Shown here: piece by piece, positions 1 to 5,461 of the stretch
How positions within the stretch are numbered: the first letter of the stretch is position 1
Layout of the letters: each line of letters opens with the position of its first letter
Assembly: GCA_016280695.1 (NCBI GenBank)
Contig: JAEEHG010000118.1
Location: 1-6,678 of the forward strand
DNA from: Solobacterium sp.
GTDB taxonomy: Bacteria > Bacillota_I > Bacilli_A > Erysipelotrichales > Erysipelotrichaceae
DNA: 6,678 nt
Direction of reading: 5' to 3'
Position numbers and translations under genes: made by a program
Notes under the pieces: generated by a model
Told to the model about the DNA's origin: nothing
The model's input: only the letters and a program-made list of their open reading frames with translations
Database searches by the model: none

Positions 1-361
1 CAAGCCGGTCCAGCGGTGCGTTGTTGCCGCCATGGCCGTTGAGGACAACAAAGCGGCGGGCGCCATGCCTGCGCAGACCATCCAGAATCCGGTACATGAC
101 CTGATAGGTCACCTCCGGGCCGAGACTGACCGTGCCCGGGAAAACAGAAAGATAGTCGGTGTTGCCGTACGGCATTGTCGGGGCGATCAGGGCATCGGTG
201 AGCGGCTCCAGCACTTCCAGGATTTTATCCGGGATCAGCCAGTCCGTGCCCAGCGGCATATGGCGCCCGTGGCATTCGGTGCTGCCCAGGGCAATCAGCA
301 CTGTATCATGTTCCTTGAAATACGCTTCGGCCTGCGGCCACGTCATCTCTGCCAGTCTCAT
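1..361 (-). CDS. Creatininase-superfamily amidohydrolase, partial (C-terminus beyond the left edge)
   Basis: The first 120 residues are present; the rest lies outside the window. Translation from the ATG at 361 gives the family signature GSTECHGRHMPLGTD (residues 26-40) and VVLNGHGGNN (105-114). Expected metal ligands are visible: Glu29, His31 and Asp40 have the same spacing as Glu34/His36/Asp45 of creatininase (numbers from memory), and His110 is a further candidate. This family holds divalent-metal-dependent cyclic-amide and formamide hydrolases: creatininase, the archaeal FAPy deformylase ArfB, and the mycofactocin peptidase MftE. The GHGGN form differs from the GHYEN that I recall for true creatinine hydrolase, so a creatinine substrate is not supported. 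The start is decided by a GGGAGG site (plus-strand 369-374) seven bases upstream. The next gene upstream ends 45 bases away on the same strand, so cotranscription is likely. The family call is secure; the substrate is unknown. Confidence 0.9.
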   Translation of the reverse strand, partial: MRLAEMTWPQAEAYFKEHDTVLIALGSTECHGRHMPLGTDWLIPDKILEVLEPLTDALIAPTMPYGNTDYLSVFPGTVSLGPEVTYQVMYRILDGLRRHGARRFVVLNGHGGNNAPLDRL

Positions 362-374
362 GTCATATCCTCCC

Positions 375-389
375 GCCGCACAATGCGGC
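375..389 (-). promoter_or_regulatory. Small GC-rich hairpin abutting the ribosome binding site of the creatininase-family gene
   Basis: On the minus-strand transcript GCCGCA-TTG-TGCGGC forms a perfect 6-bp stem with a 3-base loop. Its last base is immediately next to the GGGAGG ribosome binding site at 369-374. No run of U follows, so it is not a normal intrinsic terminator. It could tune translation or processing between the two minus-strand genes. The structure is seen in the sequence; the role is inferred. Confidence 0.4.
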
Positions 390-406
390 ATATGCAAAAA
401 CGAAGA

Positions 407-1297
407 TCATTCCTGATCCTCGTGCTGGTTGATTCTCAATTGATACTCACCGGTGCATTCAAGCATGGAACCGTCACTGAGCTCGATCTGCCCGTCCCGG
501 TATTCATGGACCCGGCCGGCGGCGTCGGTGACACTGAGGCCCGAGTCATTGACTGACGAGATCCAGTACTTGCCGCTCTTGATGTTGCGGGGCACGGCAT
601 AGGTGCCCGGGGTCAGGGTCATGGTATTTTCACTGGCCAGGTAGATCAGGTTCTTTTTCTCTTTCCGGGCCATGTGCAGGATGTGGTAGAACTTGTGCCG
701 CAGCAGGAACAGGTCGGCATTTTTTGTCTGATAGATGTACTCACTGCGCTTTTCGATCACATGCAGGGCATTGACATCCGGGCTGTCAACCACCAGGTTG
801 GTCGGGCGGTGGACATTCAGGAAGTGCTCGCTGAAGAAATAGACAGCCGCGTTGGTTTCATATAATGTACCGCTGACTTCAACAGCGTCCTCGGCGGAGC
901 TGCTGGGCAGGTTGGTGATGTCTTCTTTCTGTACGGCGGTGATTTCGGTTATGGCACTGCCGGCGGGAATCCGGTCCCTGTCCACCCGGATGGTGACCGG
1001 CTGGGCGGTGATCAGCTCCTCACCCCGGTGCAGGATCATCTTGCCGTGCGGAAAATACTTTGCGATACAGTCGGAGATCGTGTGGGTTTCCAGATAGCTG
1101 CGCATGATCATGTCCCGCATTTCCGGTTCGTGCACGACCAGCTGCTGGAACAGGTCAAAACGGACCGGCAGATCATAGCTTTCAATGATCCTGCGGCAGT
1201 CACTGCAGATCAGCTGCCCGTCCGGCGTGGACTGCAGACGATGAAAGAACGATCCTTTTTCATCGAGACAGAAATCACAGATACGGCTTCTGGCCAT
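407..1297 (-). CDS. Zinc-ribbon protein with possible GRAM/PH-like and C-terminal GxY-type modules, function unknown
   Basis: This is a 296-residue soluble protein that I cannot name. The N-terminus carries C7-x2-C10-x20-C31-x2-C34 (CDFC...CSDC), a treble-clef/zinc-ribbon pattern like DUF4428-type domains. Residues about 142-211 (GTLYETNAAVYFFS... then HVIEKRSEYIYQ...HILHMARK) resemble the strand pattern and closing helix of bacterial GRAM/PH-like domains; this is a weaker inference. Residues about 226-290 (TLTPGTYAVPRNIKSGKYWI...) resemble the 'GxYxVGxDIPaGxY' module common at the C-terminus of Gram-positive proteins. There is no signal peptide or membrane segment, so it is probably cytoplasmic. 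The start chosen is ATG at 1297, seven bases after AGGAGG (1305-1310). A TTG at 1318 is in frame but lies upstream of that site and would add seven residues. It is the likely first gene of a minus-strand unit with the creatininase-family gene. Confidence 0.8.
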   Translation of the reverse strand: MARSRICDFCLDEKGSFFHRLQSTPDGQLICSDCRRIIESYDLPVRFDLFQQLVVHEPEMRDMIMRSYLETHTISDCIAKYFPHGKMILHRGEELITAQPVTIRVDRDRIPAGSAITEITAVQKEDITNLPSSSAEDAVEVSGTLYETNAAVYFFSEHFLNVHRPTNLVVDSPDVNALHVIEKRSEYIYQTKNADLFLLRHKFYHILHMARKEKKNLIYLASENTMTLTPGTYAVPRNIKSGKYWISSVNDSGLSVTDAAGRVHEYRDGQIELSDGSMLECTGEYQLRINQHEDQE

Positions 1298-1304
1298 GGC
1301 AGTT

Positions 1305-1310
1305 CCTCCT
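1305..1310 (-). promoter_or_regulatory. Ribosome binding site AGGAGG that fixes the start of the zinc-ribbon gene at 1297
   Basis: The minus strand reads AGGAGG-AACTGCC-ATG with about seven bases of spacing. This excludes the in-frame TTG at 1318, which lies upstream of the site. Confidence 0.85.
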
Positions 1311-1318
1311 ACCAGCAA

Positions 1319-1326
1319 ATAATATA
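1319..1326 (-). promoter_or_regulatory. Possible -10 element for the minus-strand gene pair
   Basis: The minus strand contains TATATTAT, which offers two overlapping -10 hexamers (TATATT, TATTAT), each one mismatch from TATAAT. No convincing -35 lies 16-18 bases upstream. The resulting leader would be only about 15 bases long, just enough for the ribosome binding site. This is a weak call. Confidence 0.3.
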
Positions 1327-1383
1327 ACCATTTAAGTGGAAATGCACGGGAAACGTCTTCACTTATATATCATCATAAGCAGA

Positions 1384-1411
1384 TTGTCAGTCAGCCGGAA
1401 TCTGATTTAAT
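1384..1411 (+). promoter_or_regulatory. Candidate sigma-A-type promoter for the acetyltransferase gene
   Basis: TTGTCA (1384-1389, one mismatch from TTGACA) is followed after 16 bases by TTTAAT (1406-1411, one mismatch from TATAAT). A shifted alternative -10, TAATAT, sits at 1408-1413 with 18-base spacing. Transcription would start near 1418, leaving a leader of about 30 bases that includes the GGAGG at 1437-1441. Confidence 0.5.
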
Positions 1412-1436
1412 ATAGTTGTAAAGAATAAAATAGTAT

Positions 1437-1441
1437 GGAGG
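1437..1441 (+). promoter_or_regulatory. Ribosome binding site GGAGG that fixes the acetyltransferase start at 1450
   Basis: GGAGG is followed by eight bases and then ATG at 1450. An earlier in-frame ATG at 1435 overlaps this site (tATGGAGG) and so cannot be the start served by it. Confidence 0.85.
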
Positions 1442-1449
1442 ACAAGATC

Positions 1450-2274
1450 ATGGAATTTACTGTCAAAGTTGCCGAATTCAGCGATCTGGCGGAAGCCGCA
1501 GCCGTTGAAGCAGCCGTCATGCCGGGACATCAGTATGTTGAAAATGCCTGGAATTACTACTGGAACACACCGGGCGCTTTCCTTTGTGCCTATACGGAAG
1601 GCAAGATGGTCGGCATTGCCCACCTGGCTGTCCTGCCGGACGGCACCGGCTGGTTTGAAGCCCTGCGCGTGCATCCGGATTATCAGAACAACGGTGCCGG
1701 CAAGGCCCTGTATGAAAAGGCCCTGGAACTGATTGACACAAAGTTCCACTGCACCGGGCTGACCATGTATACAGGTCATACAAACGTGCGCAGTGCCGGC
1801 CTGGCAGCCCGTTACGGCCTGACCAAGGTTTATGAGCACAAGGAATACAATTACAAGGTAGACGGGCCGAAGGATACCCACGGCTTCGTGCATGCGGACT
1901 GGGAAGCGGCTGAGAAGGCTGCCCTGCCGCTGGCGGCGGAATACGGGGATGTCATCTGCCAGACCCGGACCTGGTACCATGTCAACGCGGCCAACGTCAA
2001 GGCCCTGGCAGACAGCGGCTGCTTCTACAAGAACGATGACGGTGACTTTGTCTTCGTCGGCACCCGGTTCGATTATCATAAGAAGCTGTTTGTCATCATG
2101 ATGGGCGGCGACTATAAGAAGGGCCTGGACTTCGCGGTCAACCTGGCAGCGGCCCAGGGCGTACCGGTCGTAACCTGCACGTTTACGGCCGTCAACGAAA
2201 AACTCGAGAAGGCGCTGCTGGACTACGGCTTTGAAAAGGGCGGCGAACTGATCACCAAGGAACGCGTGTTCTGA
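1450..2274 (+). CDS. Two-domain GNAT-family N-acetyltransferase
   Basis: This is a 274-residue cytoplasmic protein predicted to transfer an acetyl group from acetyl-CoA to an amine; the substrate is unknown. The N-terminal half is a normal GNAT domain. Residues 53-76 give the strands VGIAHLAVL and WFEALRVHPDY, and the acetyl-CoA loop follows as Q79-N-N-G82-A-G84 (Q/R-x-x-G-x-G/A), leading into the helix KALYEKALELI. The domain closes with SAGLAARYGLTKVYEHKEYNYKV (115-137). The C-terminal half (about 165-274) ends in LEKALLDYGFEKGGELITKERVF, which looks like the tail of a second GNAT fold. That half has no visible Q-x-x-G-x-G loop, so it is probably non-catalytic. The length is well above the 150-190 residues of single-domain GNATs and fits tandem forms. 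The gene has its own promoter and terminator and is probably transcribed alone; a link to the importer downstream is not indicated. Confidence 0.88.
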   Translation: MEFTVKVAEFSDLAEAAAVEAAVMPGHQYVENAWNYYWNTPGAFLCAYTEGKMVGIAHLAVLPDGTGWFEALRVHPDYQNNGAGKALYEKALELIDTKFHCTGLTMYTGHTNVRSAGLAARYGLTKVYEHKEYNYKVDGPKDTHGFVHADWEAAEKAALPLAAEYGDVICQTRTWYHVNAANVKALADSGCFYKNDDGDFVFVGTRFDYHKKLFVIMMGGDYKKGLDFAVNLAAAQGVPVVTCTFTAVNEKLEKALLDYGFEKGGELITKERVF

Positions 2275-2302
2275 GTTTCAAAGACCACATATCATTCAAC
2301 AG

Positions 2303-2326
2303 GGACGCTGAGGCAGCGTCCTTTTT
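2303..2326 (+). terminator. Strong Rho-independent terminator after the acetyltransferase gene
   Basis: GGACGCTG (2303-2310), loop AGG and CAGCGTCC (2314-2321) form a perfect 8-bp GC-rich stem followed at once by TTTTT (2322-2326). It lies 28 bases after the acetyltransferase stop and insulates the importer promoter from read-through. The opposite strand lacks a T-run after the stem, so it acts in one direction only. Confidence 0.93.
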
Positions 2327-2334
2327 CAATTCTG

Positions 2335-2363
2335 TTGACACACCGGTTAGTTACAACTAATAT
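2335..2363 (+). promoter_or_regulatory. Promoter of the siderophore importer operon
   Basis: A consensus -35 TTGACA (2335-2340) is followed by a 17-base spacer and TAATAT (2358-2363, four of six matches to TATAAT). Transcription would start near 2370. The first operator-like dyad lies inside the spacer and reaches into the -10; the second starts just after the predicted transcription start. Confidence 0.7.
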
Positions 2364-2390
2364 ATGTAATTGTTAGGTTTAACTAACCGG
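2343..2390 (+). promoter_or_regulatory. Double DtxR/IdeR-like operator overlapping the importer promoter
   Basis: Two dyads are visible. The first is TTAGTT-AC-AACTAA (2347-2360), in the promoter spacer and -10. The second is GTTAGGTT/TAACTAAC (2372-2387, six of eight pairs), just after the predicted start. The stretch from 2374 (TTAGGTT...CTAACC) matches about 13 to 14 of 19 positions of the DtxR/IdeR box that I recall, TTAGGTTAGCCTAACCTAA. The outer arms CCGGTTAGTT (2343-2352) and AACTAACCGG (2381-2390) are a perfect 10-bp inverted repeat enclosing both dyads. The position implies metal-dependent repression; the identity of the repressor is inferred. Confidence 0.65.
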
Positions 2391-2402
2391 AGGGATATTA
2401 AA

Positions 2403-3407
2403 ATGAAAATCTGGAAAAGCACTTCTTTGATTCTTGCGTCCGCGCTGCTGCTGGCAGGATGCTCATCATCTGCTACCGCCACTCCCGAACCGACGGAAGA
2501 GGCGTTTGCAACGGTGGAACATGTCTACGGTACAACTGTGATTCCGGCGGAACCGCAGCGGATCGTAGCTCTGTATGACAGCAATCCGGACCCGGTCCTG
2601 GCGCTCGGCATTGCTCCGGTTGGCGTATCGAAGACCGGTTACGGCGTCGTTGATGAAAACGGCCTGCCGCCCTGGACAGGGGCAGCGTTTGCGGAACTGG
2701 GGGTTGAGCCGAATGTCTTCGATGATACCGACGGTCTGGATTTCGAAGCGATCAATGATGCGGCTCCGGATCTGATCCTGGCTCCGAATTCCGGCATGAC
2801 GGAAGAGGAATACCAGCGGCTGAGTGAAATCGCACCGACCGTGCCGTATAAGGAAACCGCCTATGCGACAACCTGGAAAGAAGAGATGGAAGTCACAGCG
2901 AAGGCCCTGGGCCGGGAAGCTGACGGGGAAGCGATTATAGCCGAAACACAGGCCGTCATTGATGCGGAACTGGCAAAGTACCCGGCTCTGGAAGGCAAGA
3001 CAGCGGCGTTCTGCTGGATTGATCCTTCTGATCTGAGCGTCGTCTATATTTATCTGCCGCTCGACCCGCGGGCCGGGTTCCTGGAGGAAATCGGTCTCGA
3101 ACTGCCGCAGGAACTCAAGTCTCTGGCCGAAGAGGGTGACTTTGCGGTGACCCTGAGCAGCGAGAACATCGATATGCTCAACAGTGTGGACATCATTGTC
3201 TGCTACGGCGAAGACAGCATCATCGAGGAACTGCAGGCCAATCCGGTCATCAACACGGTGCCGGCGGTCAGAAACGGCTCCATCGTGCCGATCAGCAGCA
3301 CTTCCGAGCTGTACATGGGCACCTATGTAACCGTGCTGTCCATTCCGGCGGTTATCGATCAGTACATCGGTCTGCTCGGTGAGGCAGCCGCTAAGGCAGA
3401 ACAGTAA
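2403..3407 (+). CDS. Iron-siderophore ABC transporter, lipid-anchored substrate-binding protein
   Basis: This 334-residue protein captures a ferric chelate outside the membrane and delivers it to the permease pair encoded next. Residues 1-20 are a lipoprotein signal: MKIWKS, a hydrophobic core, and the lipobox LLLAGC with Cys20 as the lipidated residue, followed by a Ser/Thr/Pro linker. The mature part shows the FepB/FhuD-type (PF01497) pattern: VEHVYGTTVIPAEPQRIVAL (38-57), then PVLALGIAPVGVS and FEAINDAAPDLILAP (114-128), a long connecting helix, and NTVPAVRNGSIVPI (284-297) near the end. The length is usual for class III binding proteins. The start at 2403 is set by GGAGGG (2389-2394), eight bases upstream; an in-frame TTG at 2370 lies upstream of that site and near the transcription start. 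The exact ligand cannot be told from sequence; haem or cobalamin remain possible, but a siderophore is the best fit with the operator and gene order. Confidence 0.92.
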   Translation: MKIWKSTSLILASALLLAGCSSSATATPEPTEEAFATVEHVYGTTVIPAEPQRIVALYDSNPDPVLALGIAPVGVSKTGYGVVDENGLPPWTGAAFAELGVEPNVFDDTDGLDFEAINDAAPDLILAPNSGMTEEEYQRLSEIAPTVPYKETAYATTWKEEMEVTAKALGREADGEAIIAETQAVIDAELAKYPALEGKTAAFCWIDPSDLSVVYIYLPLDPRAGFLEEIGLELPQELKSLAEEGDFAVTLSSENIDMLNSVDIIVCYGEDSIIEELQANPVINTVPAVRNGSIVPISSTSELYMGTYVTVLSIPAVIDQYIGLLGEAAAKAEQ

Positions 3408-3413
3408 TGAAAG

Positions 3414-3437
3414 AGGCCGGGGAGAAATCTCCGGCCT
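3414..3437 (+). promoter_or_regulatory. GC-rich hairpin between binding-protein and permease genes
   Basis: AGGCCGG (3414-3420) and CCGGCCT (3431-3437) form a 7-bp stem around a 10-base loop that can extend with AGA/TCT (3423-3425 with 3428-3430). It begins six bases after the binding-protein stop and has no following U-run. It is probably not a full terminator. Such intercistronic stems commonly stabilise the upstream message or reduce downstream expression, which would suit the need for excess binding protein; that role is inferred. Confidence 0.6.
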
Positions 3438-3446
3438 GCCGGTATT

Positions 3447-4442
3447 ATGAGAAAACGGGTTTGGATCAGCAGTATAGTCCTGATTCTGCTGGCGCTGGCG
3501 GCAGTATTCCTTTCATTGTGGTTCGGGGCCCGCATCATTCCGTTCCGGGATGTCTGGTCAGCGGTCATCCATCCGCAGTTGGACTCCTACAATACCAGGG
3601 TGGTTCATGCCCGTACGGTCCGGACACTGTTCGGCTTTCTGGCCGGGGCAGCCCTGGGTGTTTCGGGAACAGTCATGCAGTCGGTCACCCGCAATCCGGT
3701 GGCGGATCCCAGCATTCTCGGGGTCAATACCGGGGCAGCCCTGGCGGTTGTCATCGGCCTGGTATTCTTCAATATCGCAAGACCCGAACAGTATATCTGG
3801 CTGGCTCTGGCCGGTGCAGGACTGACATCGGCCCTGGTGTACGGCATTGCGTCTGTGGGGGCGTCCGGCATCACACCGATCAAACTGGCCCTGTCCGGGG
3901 CAACGGTCTCCGTGGCCCTGGGTTCACTGCTTACCACGGTGCTTCTGCCGGATACCGACGCGATGAATTCGTACCGGTTCTGGCAGATCGGCAGTATCGG
4001 GGCAGCTACCCGGGAACACATGCTACTGCTGCTGCCGTTTTTCATCACCGGCCTGGTCCTGGCCCTGCTGCTGGCAGATCATCTCAATGTTGTCACCCTG
4101 GGAGATGAAATGGCAAGCAGTCTCGGCGTCAATGTCCGCATTGTGCGGCTTCTGGCCAGTGCAGCCGGGGTGATCCTGTGCGGAGCGACAACCGCTCTGG
4201 CCGGCCCGATCGGGTTTGTCGGCCTCATGGTGCCGCATCTTCTGCGGATGATGACCGGCTCGGATGTCCGGGTGATGCTGCCGCTTTCGGCGCTGGGCGG
4301 GGCGTCGCTGCTGCTGATCGCGGATGTGATCGGGCGTGTCATCGGCCGGCCCGGTGAAACCGAAGTCGGGGTCATTACGGCGCTGCTGGGAGCCCCGGTA
4401 TTCATCTATGTCATTCAGAAAGCGAAGGTGAGGTCACTGTGA
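3447..4442 (+). CDS. FecCD-family iron-siderophore ABC transporter permease (first subunit)
   Basis: This 331-residue polytopic membrane protein forms half of the transport channel of a BtuC/FhuB-like importer. The first membrane segment is at about residues 6-27. The family block GAALGVSGTVMQSVTRNPVADPSILGVNTGA starts near residue 67, with the typical RNP-x-A-x-P-x-x-LG core. The segment LGDEMASSLGVNVRIVR (218-234) precedes AGPIGFVGLMVPHLLRMMTG (252-271), the usual coupling region facing the ATPase. The C-terminus ETEVGVITALLGAPVFIYVI is also standard. The length is normal. The ATG at 3447 is the only sensible start, because in-frame stops lie at 3405-3410 and no start codon lies between. 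The bases just before it (CCGGTATT) hold no Shine-Dalgarno. The gene follows the binding-protein gene by 39 bases and overlaps the next permease by four. Confidence 0.94.
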   Translation: MRKRVWISSIVLILLALAAVFLSLWFGARIIPFRDVWSAVIHPQLDSYNTRVVHARTVRTLFGFLAGAALGVSGTVMQSVTRNPVADPSILGVNTGAALAVVIGLVFFNIARPEQYIWLALAGAGLTSALVYGIASVGASGITPIKLALSGATVSVALGSLLTTVLLPDTDAMNSYRFWQIGSIGAATREHMLLLLPFFITGLVLALLLADHLNVVTLGDEMASSLGVNVRIVRLLASAAGVILCGATTALAGPIGFVGLMVPHLLRMMTGSDVRVMLPLSALGGASLLLIADVIGRVIGRPGETEVGVITALLGAPVFIYVIQKAKVRSL

Positions 4443-5461
4443 GCAGGGTCATGAGTCCTGATGCCGCAAGGCGCCGGCGCCGCTGGAATACCGCCGTCAT
4501 CGTGACGGCAGTCCTGACGGTCCTGCTGGCCGGAGCGATGCTGTGCTGCGGCAATACATTCTATGGGCCTGCCGTTGTGTTCCGGGTGCTGCGGGGCGAG
4601 ATGATTTCTTCTGCCTCCTATGCCATTCTGCAGCTGCGGCTGCCGCGCATGCTGGGAGCGGTGTTCTCCGGCATGGCTTTCGGGATGGCCGGCTTTGTGT
4701 TTCAGACAGTGCTGCGCAATCCGCTGGCTTCACCGGATGTCATCGGCATTTCCACCAGCACCAGTGCAGCTGCAGTCTTCTGTATTTCCGTACTCGGTCT
4801 GCAGGGGATTGTTGTGCCGGCTGTGTCGGTTGTCACAGGTCTCTGTGTTTCCCTGATTATTTACCTGCTGGCCGCGAGAAACGGCTTCTCCCATGCCCGC
4901 ATGATCCTGATCGGCATCGGGGTGCAGGCGATGCTGGGGGCGGTGATTTCCTGGGTTCTGAGCCGGACCTCGGAATACGATGTCGCCAACACGATGCGCT
5001 GGATGAACGGCAGCCTGACCAATGCCCGCATGCAGGAAAGCCTGACCGTGATGGCTGTGGCGGTCCTTGGAGCTGTGTTTCTGTTCAGCAGACGGGAAGC
5101 CATGCGGCTGATCGAACTGGGTGATGCGTATGCAGAAACGCTGGGTGGGAATATCCGGCGGCTGTATCCGCAGGTGATCGCGGCGGCAGTCCTGCTGGTA
5201 GCTTTTGCAACAGCGGCTGTGGGCCCGGTGTCTTCTGTTTCGTTTCTGGCCGGACCGATCGCATCCCGGATCAGCGGCAGGAGCAGATCCACACTGATCC
5301 CCAGTGCCCTGGCCGGGGCGGTTCTGGTGCTGGCGGCAGACCTGATCGGACAGTTCCTGATGCCGGCAAGATATCCGGCCGGGGTCATTACCGGTCTGCT
5401 GGGCGGGCCGTATCTTCTGTACCTGCTGGTGACCATTAACCGGAAAGGAGAAACCGCATGA
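4439..5461 (+). CDS. FecCD-family iron-siderophore ABC transporter permease (second subunit)
   Basis: This 340-residue polytopic membrane protein pairs with the preceding permease to form a heterodimeric channel. A short basic N-terminus (RRRRRW, 11-16) precedes the first membrane helix. The family block LRLPRMLGAVFSGMAFGMAGFVFQ... runs from residue 66 and includes LRNPLASPDVIGIS (92-105). LGDAYAETLGGNIRR (227-241) and the end block RYPAGVITGLLGGPYLLYLLV (311-331) are present. The coupling region reads VGPVSSVSFLAGPIASRISG (261-280), unlike the GFVGL..PH of its partner. The chosen start is GTG at 4439, which overlaps the previous stop as GTGA and follows AGGTGAGG (4426-4433) by five bases. 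The ATG at 4451 is a possible alternative, four residues shorter. The gene overlaps the ATPase gene as ATGA, so translation is probably coupled. Confidence 0.93.
   Translation: MSRVMSPDAARRRRRWNTAVIVTAVLTVLLAGAMLCCGNTFYGPAVVFRVLRGEMISSASYAILQLRLPRMLGAVFSGMAFGMAGFVFQTVLRNPLASPDVIGISTSTSAAAVFCISVLGLQGIVVPAVSVVTGLCVSLIIYLLAARNGFSHARMILIGIGVQAMLGAVISWVLSRTSEYDVANTMRWMNGSLTNARMQESLTVMAVAVLGAVFLFSRREAMRLIELGDAYAETLGGNIRRLYPQVIAAAVLLVAFATAAVGPVSSVSFLAGPIASRISGRSRSTLIPSALAGAVLVLAADLIGQFLMPARYPAGVITGLLGGPYLLYLLVTINRKGETA

Noticed and set aside
32..556. Plus-strand open frame of 174 codons across the creatininase-family gene and the end of the zinc-ribbon gene
   Set aside because: The minus strand carries clear family motifs with ribosome binding sites, and this frame spans two genes and their spacer without any domain.
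1372..1389. Short dyad CTTAT...ATAAG in the divergent intergenic region near 1361-1379
   Set aside because: The arms are only five AT-rich bases with an eight-base gap, a level expected by chance.
1387..2079. Long open frame (230 codons) antisense to the acetyltransferase gene
   Set aside because: It mirrors a strongly supported GNAT gene, shows no recognisable domain or ribosome binding site, and arises easily in GC-rich coding DNA.
2343..2390. RNA hairpin or riboswitch hiding the ribosome binding site through the 10-bp inverted repeat
   Set aside because: The left arm lies between the -35 and -10 elements, upstream of the predicted transcription start near 2370, so it should not be in the message. 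A DNA operator explains it better.
3414..3437. Intrinsic terminator between binding-protein and permease genes
   Set aside because: The stem is good but no U-run follows; the next bases are GCCGGTATT and the permease starts nine bases after the stem.
3407..4108. Plus-strand open frame starting at the ATGA after the binding-protein stop
   Set aside because: The stop-start overlap suggested coupling, but the translation is low-complexity Gly/Arg/His-rich and out of frame with the clear FecCD permease at 3447.
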